A DNA stretch of 64,000 nt. Origin: Clostridium neonatale. GTDB taxonomy: Bacteria > Bacillota > Clostridia > Clostridiales > Clostridiaceae. This document shows positions 28,298 through 37,360 of this stretch, piece by piece. The DNA lies in contig NZ_LN890328.1 of NCBI RefSeq assembly GCF_001458595.1, forward strand, positions 1,456,926 to 1,520,925, given 5' to 3'. A model generated the notes under the pieces. The model saw nothing but the letters and a program-made list of their open reading frames with translations, made no database searches and was not told the DNA's origin. Numbering within the stretch: position 1 is the stretch's first letter; each line of letters begins with the position of its first letter. The position numbers and the translations under genes were made by a program.

Positions 28298-29059
28298 TTA
28301 CTTTGTTTTAAGCTTTACACCATTTCTCTCAAATGTATCATGCCATTCCTCAGATGGATTTGTATCTGTTGCTATATAATCAATATTTGAGAAATTCTCC
28401 ATTTTAATAAATGATATTTTATCAAATTTAGCGCTGTCTACAACTAATATCACTTCTTTTGCAGCATTTATCATATGCTTTTTAATTTCAACATCAGCTT
28501 CATTGGAATCTGTAATTCCTATATTTTTATCTATTCCCTTACATGAGATAATGGCTTTATCAACATGAAAGTTATCAATCATCTTCTCAGTTTGTGGTCC
28601 AATAAGTGCTAAGGCGCCTTCTTTCATAAGACCTCCTGTTGATAATACTCTCCATCCTTTTTTATCAGCTAGTTCTATCATAACCTCTAAAGAATTAGTG
28701 ATAATAGTTATATTTTCTTTATCGCGTATACTTTTTGCAATATATAGTGCTGTACTGCTGGCATCTAACATAATATGTTCTCCATCTTGAATCATATCTG
28801 AAACCAGCTCAGCAATTATCTTTTTTTGCTTAATATTAGTTTGTTTTCTAACGTTATATGGTAAATCTTCCTTTAAATCATCTACTAAAACTGCTCCACC
28901 ATAAGTTTTCTTTGCAAGACCTTTTTGTTCTAATAAATCAAGATCTCTTCTTATTGTTTCCTCTGTCACTTTATAATACTTACTCAAGTCACCAACTAAT
29001 ACTTTCTTTTCTTCTCTTAATTTAGATAAAATTTCATTTCTTCTTTCTATCGCCAACAT
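28298..29059 (-). CDS. DeoR/GlpR-family regulator of the fucose genes
   Basis: This 253-residue repressor has the DeoR helix-turn-helix (RRNEILSKLREEKKVLVGDLS, YYKVTEETIRRDLDLLEQKG). The C-terminal sugar-phosphate sensor domain has the DeoRC signatures IMLDASSTALYIAKSI, ITNSLEVMIELA and VVDSAKFDKISF. By analogy with other sugar operons the inducer is probably L-fuculose-1-phosphate, DHAP or lactaldehyde. It lies between the microcompartment genes and the kinase, 18 bp after pduT's upstream end, so it appears to be transcribed with the shell genes. Confidence 0.87.
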   Translation of the reverse strand: MLAIERRNEILSKLREEKKVLVGDLSKYYKVTEETIRRDLDLLEQKGLAKKTYGGAVLVDDLKEDLPYNVRKQTNIKQKKIIAELVSDMIQDGEHIMLDASSTALYIAKSIRDKENITIITNSLEVMIELADKKGWRVLSTGGLMKEGALALIGPQTEKMIDNFHVDKAIISCKGIDKNIGITDSNEADVEIKKHMINAAKEVILVVDSAKFDKISFIKMENFSNIDYIATDTNPSEEWHDTFERNGVKLKTK

Positions 29060-29077
29060 ATTGATTTCTCCTACACC

Positions 29078-29626
29078 TTATAAAATAGTATTCCAGAGTC
29101 CTTCGTCTGGGTTTGCCATTATAGAGCTATCTAAAAGCATTCCATTTTTTCCAACTACAGCTGAAGCTTTTTTAATTGCAGCTTCTACAGCTCCTATATC
29201 TCCTGTTAACATAAGATAAGATTTCCCGCTCATTCCTCTGGCTATTCTTACTTCTATAAGCTCTACATCAGATGTTTTAGCTGCCTCATCGGCTGCAACT
29301 ATAATTGATGATGCCGAAAAAGTTTCTAAGACCCCAAGGGCTCTCTTATTCTTAATTTCTACTGCTCCATAAATTGCTGGAAATATAGATTCATGTGGAT
29401 TTCCTAAAAGAAAGCTGTCTATAAGTTTTTCACCATGAACATTTTTTGATGCTTCTATTGAAGCATTTACTGCACTTAATTCTCCACTGAATATGATAAT
29501 ATATTTTCCTGGACAGACTGTTTTAGCTTCTATTATAGATACTTTAGCAGTTTTCAGAATCATATCAGCAGCTTGAACTCCTGTTGATACTGTTAAGTAT
29601 TCAACCATTCCAATTGCTTTTCCCAT
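29078..29626 (-). CDS. pduT: BMC-T shell protein, PduT-like with Fe-S pore cysteine
   Basis: This 182-residue shell protein has two tandem BMC domains (about residues 3-90 and 95-180) and forms pseudohexameric trimers. The first domain starts AIGMVEYLTVSTGVQAADMIL, the second ALGVLETFSASSIIVAADEAAK. Cys38 in AKTVCPGKY sits where PduT carries the cysteine that binds a 4Fe-4S cluster in the central pore. The neighbouring pduS-like gene supports electron transfer across the shell. Confidence 0.88.
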   Translation of the reverse strand: MGKAIGMVEYLTVSTGVQAADMILKTAKVSIIEAKTVCPGKYIIIFSGELSAVNASIEASKNVHGEKLIDSFLLGNPHESIFPAIYGAVEIKNKRALGVLETFSASSIIVAADEAAKTSDVELIEVRIARGMSGKSYLMLTGDIGAVEAAIKKASAVVGKNGMLLDSSIMANPDEGLWNTIL

Positions 29627-29713
29627 CTTTACCTCCTGCCCGCATTGTTACTGCAGTTAAATATTTATTATATTTATATTTTCAATCTGTCCCTTTTCAT
29701 ACTATAACTCTAA

Positions 29714-31054
29714 TTATCTTCTACCTATTATAATATATTTTTCATTTACATCCAATACTATTCCAGCCATAGATGAATGACAAGGCACTGACAGACTATT
29801 TTCTTTAACCTTTGCAATTAGCTGACCTTCTTCTACAAAAGCTCCTTTTTTTACTACTGGTATAGAAGGTACTCCAATATGTTGACTTAATTTTATTTTT
29901 ACTTGCTTTGTGCTAATTTCTTCTATGCTTAAAGGTGCTGCTCTATCATATTTCGAAAGACCTAGTCTTGCTGTTAAACGCTCTACTGATATCATTCTTG
30001 CTTTTCTTAATTCATTCATTTTAGAAAGCTTAATATCTTTAGGAGCTGCAATACCATTATTTCTTAATTGTGTTTTACATTCACTTATTAATATTTGAGG
30101 GGATAAACTCTGCTCACAAGCATACATTTCACAAATTCCACATTGAGAGCAGAAAAATGTATTTAAAGATGATTTTACATCTGCTTTATTAACAAACATA
30201 AGATTTTTCATTACTGTATGTGGTTCAATTGGATATCCAATCATATTTCTTGGGCACATTTCTGTACATCGATTGCATTGGCAACATACAGATTTTGCTT
30301 GTTTAACACTAATTGCTATATTTTGATTCTTTTTTCTAACTATATACTGATCTTGTGGTAAAACCAATATTCCATTAGATGTCTTTGTAATGACATCAAT
30401 TCCTTTAGCTAACTTTCCAGTCATAGGTCCACCATGAACATATGCCGGATTCTCTATTGTTGATCCTCCTGCAAGATTTACTACTTCATCAAAAGTAATT
30501 CCAATTGGAACCTTTATTGTTTTAGGTTCATTTACTTCTCCAGCAATTGTTATATACTTATGTGTAACTGGCTTATTTTCAAATAATGCTTGATATATAT
30601 TATAGACAGTTTCTACATTATATACGATAACCCCTACAGATAATGGCAATTTACCAGGCTCAACAATCCTTCCAGTAGATTCATAAATAGTGATGATTTC
30701 ATCTCCCGCTGGATATATTTCAGGAAGGAAAGAAATTCGAGTTTTGGCATAGAATTTTCTTGCTTCTATAACCTCTTGTACAGCTTCTACTGTCTTTGCA
30801 TAGCATTCTTTTGTTGCAATGACAACTTCTTTTGCTCCTACAATTTCAGCAATTAGATTTAATGCATTTACTATATCACTTGCCTTTAAAGCTAATAGTT
30901 GCTGATGAAGTTTAAGTAACGGCTCACATTCTGCACAATTTAATATAATAATATCAATGCCATCATTTAACTTTGCGTAAGAAGGGAATCCAGCACCACC
31001 CGCACCCACAATACCATTATTTTGCATAATTTCTTTCAATTCCAATATATCCAT
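29714..31054 (-). CDS. pduS: PduS-like flavin/iron-sulfur oxidoreductase
   Basis: This 446-residue protein of the RnfC/PduS family has an N-terminal NAD(H)/flavin-binding SLBB part (NGIVGAGGAGFPSYAKL, NCAECEPLLKLHQQLL). Two 4Fe-4S motifs follow: CCQCNRCTEMCPRN and CSQCGICEMYAC. The C-terminus is a biotinyl-lipoyl-like segment. In cobalamin-dependent compartments PduS is a corrinoid reductase. Here the dehydratase is a glycyl-radical enzyme, so a different use, such as NADH re-oxidation or electron export through PduT, is inferred. Confidence 0.88.
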   Translation of the reverse strand: MDILELKEIMQNNGIVGAGGAGFPSYAKLNDGIDIIILNCAECEPLLKLHQQLLALKASDIVNALNLIAEIVGAKEVVIATKECYAKTVEAVQEVIEARKFYAKTRISFLPEIYPAGDEIITIYESTGRIVEPGKLPLSVGVIVYNVETVYNIYQALFENKPVTHKYITIAGEVNEPKTIKVPIGITFDEVVNLAGGSTIENPAYVHGGPMTGKLAKGIDVITKTSNGILVLPQDQYIVRKKNQNIAISVKQAKSVCCQCNRCTEMCPRNMIGYPIEPHTVMKNLMFVNKADVKSSLNTFFCSQCGICEMYACEQSLSPQILISECKTQLRNNGIAAPKDIKLSKMNELRKARMISVERLTARLGLSKYDRAAPLSIEEISTKQVKIKLSQHIGVPSIPVVKKGAFVEEGQLIAKVKENSLSVPCHSSMAGIVLDVNEKYIIIGRR

Positions 31055-31061
31055 TGTACAT

Positions 31062-31325
31062 CTACTCCAATCCTATTCCATCATCTATGATTCCAACAAT
31101 TGCTGCATCAACTGGTGCATCTTCCATATTACATCCTATACGAGCAGCACTTCCAGTAGCTATAAGCACTATTTCACCTATTCCAGCTCCTACATTATCA
31201 ACAGCAACCATACGATATTTAGTTGGCATATTGTCTATAGGCTCAACAATCATAAATTTTGATCCTACTAATTTATCATTTTTTCTTGTCGCTACTACAC
31301 TACCGACAATCTTTCCCACTATCAT
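31062..31325 (-). CDS. pduN: BMC-P pentameric vertex protein (EutN/PduN/CcmL)
   Basis: This 87-residue EutN/CcmL-family protein forms pentamers that cap the vertices of the shell. The family pattern is clear: MIVGKIVGSVVATRKNDKL, KFMIVEPID, VAVDNVGAGIGEIVLIATGS and VDAAIVGIID. It is the only BMC-P gene in the window. It lies 7 bp upstream of the pduS start on the same strand and 12 bp after pduL. Confidence 0.92.
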   Translation of the reverse strand: MIVGKIVGSVVATRKNDKLVGSKFMIVEPIDNMPTKYRMVAVDNVGAGIGEIVLIATGSAARIGCNMEDAPVDAAIVGIIDDGIGLE

Positions 31326-31337
31326 TTTGCACCTTCT

Positions 31338-31994
31338 TTATACTTTAACAAGTATTCCATAAGCATCTTTAGAAACATTTGCTGCATTTGCTTCATCTGC
31401 ATCAATATGCATCTCTAATGTAAAACTTTCATCAACGCGAATTAGTACATTATGAAATTCTGTTTCTCTATCATTATTTACTCTTACTGCAACAATATCT
31501 CCATCTTCTACTCCTGCTGAAATAGCATCTTTAGGAGACATGTGTATATGGCGTTTTGCTACAATACAACCTTCATCCAAATAAATTGTTCCTTTAGGTC
31601 CAACTACTGCTATAGGTGCTGATCCTTTTATATTGCCTGATTCACGGATTGGTGCTTTAATTCCCAGCTTAAAGGTGTCAGTTTGAGACACCTCTACTTG
31701 GGACTTACTTCTTGCAGGGCCTAAAACTCTAATATTTTCTATTGCTCTAAGTTTTGTTCCTACAATAGTAACTTGTTCATTTGCTGCAAATTGTCCACCC
31801 ATTAAATCCTTCTTTTTTGTTAATTGATAGCCAGGTCCAAATAATATTTCAATATGCTCTTGTGCTAAATGAATATGTCTTGCTGACACCCCTATTGGAA
31901 CCATATAATCCTTTGAAACTGCTTCTTCTTTTTCTAATGTCTCTTTAACTATTTTTGTAATCAATCCAAGGATTTTTTCGTCCACCTTTTCCAC
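31338..31994 (-). CDS. pduL: Phosphate propanoyltransferase PduL
   Basis: This 218-residue phosphotransacylase converts propionyl-CoA to propionyl phosphate and recycles CoA inside the compartment. Its two half-domains each carry histidine motifs that bind the Zn pair: VSARHIHLAQEHIEILFG and KRHIHMSPKDAISAG, with a later HIDADEANA. The first 20 residues (KILGLITKIVKETLEKE) form an amphipathic helix typical of encapsulation peptides. A separate propionate kinase was not found here. Confidence 0.92.
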   Translation of the reverse strand: MEKVDEKILGLITKIVKETLEKEEAVSKDYMVPIGVSARHIHLAQEHIEILFGPGYQLTKKKDLMGGQFAANEQVTIVGTKLRAIENIRVLGPARSKSQVEVSQTDTFKLGIKAPIRESGNIKGSAPIAVVGPKGTIYLDEGCIVAKRHIHMSPKDAISAGVEDGDIVAVRVNNDRETEFHNVLIRVDESFTLEMHIDADEANAANVSKDAYGILVKV

Positions 31995-32010
31995 CTGCGC
32001 TTTCTAAGTA

Positions 32011-32424
32011 CTATTTAATAGAAGGAAGTATTTTTTCTACATCAGTATGTGGTCTTGGTATTACATGAGTAGCAACTAATTCTCCTAATCTTGAAGCCGA
32101 ATCTGCACCTGCTTCTACTGCTGCTTTAACTGCTCCTACATCTCCGCGTACCATAACAGATACTAATCCTGATCCTATCTTTTCTGTTCCAACTAATTCT
32201 ACATTAGCAGCCTTTAACATTGCATCTGTAGCCTCTATTGCTGCTACCAATCCTCTTGTTTCTATCATTCCTAATGCTTGTTGTGTCATTCTTTTTTCCT
32301 CCTTATTATTTGACTTTTCTTTTTTGACTTCTTTATCCTGAGCCTTTTCTTTTACTTGCTCTTTATTATTTACTACATCAGTATTAACTTCTTCTGTTTT
32401 ATCTGGTTTCTTACTATCTGCCAT
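32011..32424 (-). CDS. BMC-H shell protein with charged N-terminal extension
   Basis: The C-terminal 92 residues are a canonical hexameric BMC-H ([41 protein letters not shown]), nearly identical to the PduA-like protein at 32756. The long form adds about 45 residues of Lys/Glu/Asn-rich, probably disordered sequence. An internal ATG at 32289 begins a protein of exactly the normal BMC-H length. It is preceded by AAGGAGG 8 bases upstream, inside the extension. The outer ATG at 32424 also has an AGAGGTG site. Both forms may be made, as with PduB and PduB'. Confidence 0.85.
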   Translation of the reverse strand: MADSKKPDKTEEVNTDVVNNKEQVKEKAQDKEVKKEKSNNKEEKRMTQQALGMIETRGLVAAIEATDAMLKAANVELVGTEKIGSGLVSVMVRGDVGAVKAAVEAGADSASRLGELVATHVIPRPHTDVEKILPSIK

Positions 32425-32446
32425 AATATAATACACCTCTTTGGTA

Positions 32447-32725
32447 TTATTTTATTTTTTGTGCACTTAGTGCTACTATTCTTCTTATCTCTTCATGTGG
32501 ATTAGGTATCACCGCATGAATACATGGCTTTAGCGCATTCTTTGCTGCTGTTTCTACTGCTTGTTTAACTGCCGCTACTTCGCCTTGTATAATTATTGTT
32601 ACAAGTCTTCCTCCTAATTTTCTTTCCCAGGTAACAAATTCAACATCTGCTGTCTTACACATGGTATCTAAGGCAGTTATTGCAGCTGTTACACTTTGTA
32701 TTTCGATAAAGCCTAATGATTTCAT
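32447..32725 (-). CDS. BMC-H shell protein, divergent
   Basis: This 92-residue single-BMC-domain protein ([42 protein letters not shown]) differs clearly from the two PduA-like paralogues on either side. The pore segment reads KLGGRLV rather than KIGSGLV, so pore properties should differ. It lies 22 bp after the extended BMC-H start in the shell gene run, with a GGAG site upstream. Confidence 0.9.
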   Translation of the reverse strand: MKSLGFIEIQSVTAAITALDTMCKTADVEFVTWERKLGGRLVTIIIQGEVAAVKQAVETAAKNALKPCIHAVIPNPHEEIRRIVALSAQKIK

Positions 32726-32755
32726 AGCATTCTCCTTTTCTTCAAAGAAGTTTGT

Positions 32756-33034
32756 TTATTTTATACTTGGAAGTATTTTTTCTACATCTGCATGTGGTCT
32801 TGGTATTACATGAACTGCAACTAATTCTCCTAGTCTTGCAGCTGCTTGACTTCCTACTTCTGTTGCAGCTTTAACAGCTCCAACATCTCCACGTACCATA
32901 ACAGATACTAATCCTGATCCTATTTTTTCTGTTCCTATTAATACAACTTCTGCTGCTTTTGCCATTGCATCTGCTGCTTCTATTGCTGCTACCAATCCTC
33001 TTGTTTCTATCATTCCTAATGCTTCTTGTGCCAT
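32756..33034 (-). CDS. pduA: BMC-H shell protein, PduA/PduJ-like
   Basis: This 92-residue canonical hexamer-forming shell protein has [20 protein letters not shown], the pore loop [13 protein letters not shown] and the C-terminal [16 protein letters not shown]. It is probably the main facet protein that passes propanediol. A GGAGG site precedes the ATG. It is a close paralogue of the short form of the protein at 32011. Confidence 0.93.
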   Translation of the reverse strand: MAQEALGMIETRGLVAAIEAADAMAKAAEVVLIGTEKIGSGLVSVMVRGDVGAVKAATEVGSQAAARLGELVAVHVIPRPHADVEKILPSIK

Positions 33035-33095
33035 TTTAAATTCCTCCTAATTATTATTAATTTTATTTTTATATGAGTTTTAATATTTACTTTTC

Positions 33096-33410
33096 TTAAT
33101 TTTTATCAAGTCCACTTATTCTTAACATCTTTTCTGTTGAATCTTCCGGTCTTGCAATTACGTACTTAGATATTACACCACTTACTCCCTTTGCTGCCTC
33201 TTCTGCTGCTTCAATGGCTGCTCTAACATCCTCTACACTTCCTCTAAATTTCACCATAATAATAAGTGGAACCGGAAGCTCATCTGCATTTGCAGGTTTA
33301 TTTCTATCAAAAGTTTCAATTTTAACATTTGCAGCTTTACATCCAGCATCTGCTGCTACAAAAGCTGCTGTTAACCCAAATACTTCTATCATTCCTACAG
33401 CATTTGCCAT
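33096..33410 (-). CDS. BMC-H shell protein with pore-loop insertion
   Basis: This 104-residue BMC-domain protein (AVGMIEVFGLTAAFVAADAG) has a longer, negatively charged segment (RNKPANADELPVPLIIMVKFRG) between the second and third strands compared with its paralogues. The C-terminus is IARPEDSTEKML. The insertion lies near the hexamer face or pore. It is the first shell gene after the alcohol dehydrogenase. Confidence 0.88.
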   Translation of the reverse strand: MANAVGMIEVFGLTAAFVAADAGCKAANVKIETFDRNKPANADELPVPLIIMVKFRGSVEDVRAAIEAAEEAAKGVSGVISKYVIARPEDSTEKMLRISGLDKN

Positions 33411-33429
33411 ATGTTTACTCTCCTATGTT

Positions 33430-34644
33430 TTATTGATTAATTATTGCAATCTTTAAACCTTTCATGGCAAGATTAGTCTCATGGCCTTCATTAATCTTAT
33501 CTAGGGAATACGTATGTGTAATAAGTTTTTCTATTGGAAGTCCAATTCCTTTAGCTCTCTTTAAGAAATCAAAAGTTGTAGCATAATCTCTTAATGTGTA
33601 TACCCATGATCCAACTACTGTTATTTCTTTAGAGCAAATATCAAAGTGTGGATTAATTGTTGCATCACCACCATTTATGAAGAATCCTAATTCACATAGT
33701 CCTCCACCATTTCTTATGAATTTATATATGTTTGCATGAGCTATTGGTGAACCTGTACATTGGAATGCAAAGTCAGATAAGTATCCACCAAATGCTTCTT
33801 TAACGCCTTCTGATAGGGCTTCATTTCCTTTATAGTCTTTGAAATTAACAACATTTCCAGCGCCTAATTCTTTAGCAAATTCAAGCCTTTTTTCTTCTCC
33901 ATCTACTGCAACAATGTTTTCTATTCCCATTGTGCGTAATACAGCTATACAAATTAATCCAATTGGTCCACAGCCTTGTACTACTACTCTGCTGTTAAAT
34001 CTTAAAATTCCTGTTGTTTTTGCTCTCTCAACTGCATGAATTAATACTGCACATGGTTCTATTAATATTCTTGAATATAAATCTAAATCGCTTACATTAA
34101 ATATTGTTGAACCTCCACGTATTACAATATAATCTGCAAACCATCCATTTAAATGAACATCATCATCAGGAAGTAAACCATAAACATCAGCGCCACCAAC
34201 ATTTTGTTTATTTAAATCAAACATTGTGATTTCAGGATTATCCTTAAATATCATACAAGATACAACTTTATCTCCAACATTTAATGGTTTCCCTGCACTA
34301 TCCTTTGTTACGTTTTTTCCCATTTTAACTATTTCACCAGTACCTTCATGACCTAATACTACTGGTATCAATCCAAATGGATCTCTTTTAAACTCATGAG
34401 CATCAGTTCCACAAATACCGCATCCCTCTACCTTTACTAAAATGTCATCATCCCCCAGTTCAGGAATTGGATATTCTTTTATTTCATAATGCTCTAATTC
34501 TGTAAGCATAGCAACACGACTTGTTTTAGGAATTGAATTAGCTGATTCATTACATTTACATGCTCCATTTTTGCATCCTGTACTTTCTGTTGCCATTCCT
34601 TCTAAAACTTGCTTTACAATTTGCTCTATATCAATATTAGTCAT
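33430..34644 (-). CDS. Encapsulated zinc alcohol dehydrogenase
   Basis: This 404-residue medium-chain dehydrogenase has catalytic Zn ligands in VEGCGICGTDAHEF and VLGHEGTGE, and a Rossmann motif GCGPIGLICIAVL. The first 17 residues (IDIEQIVKQVLEGMA) form an amphipathic encapsulation helix. A short Cys-rich linker (CKNGACKC) joins it to the catalytic domain. It probably reduces propionaldehyde to propanol and recycles NADH. It could also reduce lactaldehyde, since no FucO-type enzyme is present. It lies 15 bp after pduP. Confidence 0.88.
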   Translation of the reverse strand: MTNIDIEQIVKQVLEGMATESTGCKNGACKCNESANSIPKTSRVAMLTELEHYEIKEYPIPELGDDDILVKVEGCGICGTDAHEFKRDPFGLIPVVLGHEGTGEIVKMGKNVTKDSAGKPLNVGDKVVSCMIFKDNPEITMFDLNKQNVGGADVYGLLPDDDVHLNGWFADYIVIRGGSTIFNVSDLDLYSRILIEPCAVLIHAVERAKTTGILRFNSRVVVQGCGPIGLICIAVLRTMGIENIVAVDGEEKRLEFAKELGAGNVVNFKDYKGNEALSEGVKEAFGGYLSDFAFQCTGSPIAHANIYKFIRNGGGLCELGFFINGGDATINPHFDICSKEITVVGSWVYTLRDYATTFDFLKRAKGIGLPIEKLITHTYSLDKINEGHETNLAMKGLKIAIINQ

Positions 34645-34659
34645 TTCTTTTCCCTCCTT

Positions 34660-36045
34660 TTATCTAATACATAAGCTATCTGACATAACACATCTTCTAC
34701 GCTTTGTAAAAGTGTTTGCAGATGTTAATCCTTCTCCTGTTCTACTTGCTATTGTAAATGTACAGAAACCTTCTCCTCCAAAGCCAAGTGCTGCATATGA
34801 AGGTGCATTTTTAACTAAAATTGCAGTATCCATTGCTTTAGCATATTTAGTTAATGTGTTAACGTTTTTAGAATGTATATGTGCTGAATGCCTATTTCCA
34901 TGTTCAAGCCATACACATTTTTCAATTGCATCATCTACATTTTTTGCTCTAACAACACCAAGTATAGGCATCATTAATTCTTCTGAAATTAATGGATGTT
35001 CCTTTTCACCTTCAAAAATGATACATCTTGTCCCTTCTGGTGCATCAACACCTATCATTTTTAATAATGTAGCAGCATCTCTGCCTACACATTTACGATT
35101 AAGGCCATTAGATGTTAATACAGTAGATATCAGCTTTTCTTCTTGCTCCTTAGAAATTATATAACCACCATTTTCTTTTAAATAATAAATTAATTCATCA
35201 ATTATTTTTTCTACAGCTACAACTTCTTTTTCAGCTATACATGGAAGATTATTATCAAAAGTACAGCCATTTATTATATGTGCAGCTGCCTGTTGAATAT
35301 CTGCTGTTTCATCTACTAATACCGGTGGATTTCCAGCGCCTGCACCAATTCCTCTTTTTCCTGATGAAAGTACTGCAGTTACTACCCCGGGGCCTCCAGT
35401 TGCTGCAATTAAAGGTATGTCTTTATGTTCCATCATTATATTACTTGTTTCTAGTGTTGGTTTATTTAATGAAACAACTATATTTTCTGGACCTCCAGCT
35501 TCAATTGACGCTTCATTTACAAGTTTAACTGCAAAGTTTGACACTTTTACTGCTGCTGGATGAGCACAAAATACAACTGTATTGCCACCTGCAATCATTC
35601 CTATACTATTGCACAAAATAGTTTCACTAGGATTCGTACAAGGTGTTATTGCACCTATTACTCCAAATGGCCCCATTTCAACTAATGTAAGCCCTCTATC
35701 TCCAGACCATGCTTCTGTTTTAATATCTTCTGTTCCTGGAGTTTTTTCTGCAAGAAGTTGATGTTTTAATATTTTATCACCAACGTTTCCCATTCCAGTT
35801 TCTTCTACAGCCATTTTTGCAAGAGTTTCAGCATTTTCTAATGTCTTCTTACGAATATTATTTATAATCTTTTCACGAAAATCCAATGGCATTTTTTGCA
35901 TTACTTTTTGTGCTTCTTTTGCTGCTCTTATTGCATCATTCATATCATCAAATAATCCAGGCTCTTTACTTTCATTTTTATTTACACCTAAATTTGCAAT
36001 TACATTTTCTATAATTGACTTGATCTGCTCTTCATTTACTGACAT
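34660..36045 (-). CDS. pduP: CoA-acylating propionaldehyde dehydrogenase PduP
   Basis: This enzyme of about 461 residues oxidises propionaldehyde to propionyl-CoA with NAD+. The first 19 residues (NEEQIKSIIENVIANLG) form the encapsulation helix, followed by a short linker. The aldehyde-dehydrogenase domain shows FGVIGAITPCTNPSET, the catalytic Cys in FDNNLPCIAEKEV, and a glycine-rich ATGGPGVVTAVLSSGKR. I start it at the ATG at 36045, 9 bases after GGAGG. It overlaps the preceding gene by 10 bases. Confidence 0.93.
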   Translation of the reverse strand: MSVNEEQIKSIIENVIANLGVNKNESKEPGLFDDMNDAIRAAKEAQKVMQKMPLDFREKIINNIRKKTLENAETLAKMAVEETGMGNVGDKILKHQLLAEKTPGTEDIKTEAWSGDRGLTLVEMGPFGVIGAITPCTNPSETILCNSIGMIAGGNTVVFCAHPAAVKVSNFAVKLVNEASIEAGGPENIVVSLNKPTLETSNIMMEHKDIPLIAATGGPGVVTAVLSSGKRGIGAGAGNPPVLVDETADIQQAAAHIINGCTFDNNLPCIAEKEVVAVEKIIDELIYYLKENGGYIISKEQEEKLISTVLTSNGLNRKCVGRDAATLLKMIGVDAPEGTRCIIFEGEKEHPLISEELMMPILGVVRAKNVDDAIEKCVWLEHGNRHSAHIHSKNVNTLTKYAKAMDTAILVKNAPSYAALGFGGEGFCTFTIASRTGEGLTSANTFTKRRRCVMSDSLCIR

Positions 36046-36512
36046 AACATAACCTCCTCTAAGCATTTCTGTCCATATTCTGCTAGTGCACTATCTTGTT
36101 CTTCTGTTCCTCCACTAACACCTAATCCACCTATTAACTTTCCTTTATAAAAAAGTGGAACTCCGCCACCAATAATAACTACTTTTCCTTCATTAGTAAA
36201 TTGAATTCCATATAAAGAACATCCAGGCTGGCTTAATTTTTTTAGCTCTAATGTGGACATTTTAAGTGCCACTACAGTATATGATTTATTTAGTGCAACA
36301 TCATAGCTAGCAATATATGAATCATCCATGCATTGAATCGCAATTGGCCTTCCAGCCTCATTTGATATAGCTACAACTACTGATACACCTATTCTTTTTG
36401 CCTCTTCTTTTATCTTTTCTGTTAGAAAAATTGCCTTTGACAAATTCATCTTAGGAGTTATAAATTTATTTATAGTTTCTTCTACCATGCTTTGTACATA
36501 GGCCTCATTCAT
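36036..36512 (-). CDS. GlcG/PduO-C domain protein
   Basis: This 158-residue protein consists of the GlcG/HbpS (DUF336) domain found at the C-terminus of PduO: VSVVVAISNEAGRPIAIQCMDD, DVALNKSYTVVALKM, VVIIGGGVPLFYKGKLIGGLGVSGG. Its N-terminal helix (YVQSMVEETINKFI) resembles an encapsulation peptide. No adenosyltransferase domain is attached, which fits a B12-independent pathway. The family has been linked to haem or corrinoid binding. Its role here is unknown. Confidence 0.85.
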   Translation of the reverse strand: MNEAYVQSMVEETINKFITPKMNLSKAIFLTEKIKEEAKRIGVSVVVAISNEAGRPIAIQCMDDSYIASYDVALNKSYTVVALKMSTLELKKLSQPGCSLYGIQFTNEGKVVIIGGGVPLFYKGKLIGGLGVSGGTEEQDSALAEYGQKCLEEVMLCQ

Positions 36513-36534
36513 CTTGTTTCCTCTTTTCTAAACT

Positions 36535-37335
36535 CTATCTAAGATTTAATTGATCCATTATTTTCTTTGTAATTTCAGTCACTAAGCCTTTATCAGATTC
36601 ATTATGAGATTTACATGATCCACCACAAGTATGACAACTTGGCTTTCCTGATAATGTATTTGGACATAGATTTGCAGGATGCTTTCCTGTCATTCCAAAT
36701 TGACGTCTTATTTCATATAATTTTTCAACTTGTTCCTCTGATAATTCCTGTGGACCTCCTAAGTGCTCAGAAATATATAGTAGATTAGCATAGAATTCTA
36801 AAGATTCCATCTTCATATAAGCTGCCTCTAATGAATCCGAGTAAGTTAATGCTCCATGATTTTCTAAAAGCACTGCATCAAAATATTGTAGATATTCAGA
36901 TACTGCATCAGGAATTTCCTCAGTAGAAGGTGTTCCATATTTAGCTATTGGCACACATCCTAATGCAATTACAGCTTCTGGCATAATAGGTTGTGTTAAA
37001 GGTCTTCCTGCAATTGCAAATCCTGTTGCATACATTGGATGTGCATGCACTACTGATTTAACATCTGGCCTTTCTTTATATACTCTTAAATGCATTTTTA
37101 TTTCTGATGAAGGCTTAAATCCCTTATTTGCAAATAATATGTTTCCATCTATATCAACCTTACAAATAAATTCTGGGGTCATAAAGCCTTTACTTATTCC
37201 TGTTGGTGTACATAAAAACTCATTTTCACTAATCTTAACAGAAATGTTTCCATCATTTGCTGCTACCATTCCGCGGTTATAAATACGTTTTCCAATTTCG
37301 CACATTTGTTTTTTTATTTCAAATTCATTCTGCAT
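36535..37335 (-). CDS. fucA: L-fuculose-1-phosphate aldolase (copy 1, encapsulated)
   Basis: This 266-residue class II aldolase cleaves L-fuculose-1-phosphate to DHAP and L-lactaldehyde. Visible motifs are NDGNISVKI, the Zn ligands in SVVHAHPMYATGFA and the later His in LLENHGALTYSD. The catalytic domain ends near residue 215. A Cys-rich linker (CPNTLSGKPSCHTCGGSC) and a C-terminal encapsulation helix (VTEITKKIMDQLNLR) follow. It is a close paralogue of the aldolase at 41523, which lacks these cysteines. Confidence 0.9.
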   Translation of the reverse strand: MQNEFEIKKQMCEIGKRIYNRGMVAANDGNISVKISENEFLCTPTGISKGFMTPEFICKVDIDGNILFANKGFKPSSEIKMHLRVYKERPDVKSVVHAHPMYATGFAIAGRPLTQPIMPEAVIALGCVPIAKYGTPSTEEIPDAVSEYLQYFDAVLLENHGALTYSDSLEAAYMKMESLEFYANLLYISEHLGGPQELSEEQVEKLYEIRRQFGMTGKHPANLCPNTLSGKPSCHTCGGSCKSHNESDKGLVTEITKKIMDQLNLR

Positions 37336-37360
37336 TTTTTTCCTCCTTATTTTTAATCAG

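Noticed and set aside
34571..35164. 197-codon plus-strand frame opposite pduP
   Set aside because: It is antisense to clearly homologous pduP sequence and its composition is that of a reverse-strand shadow.
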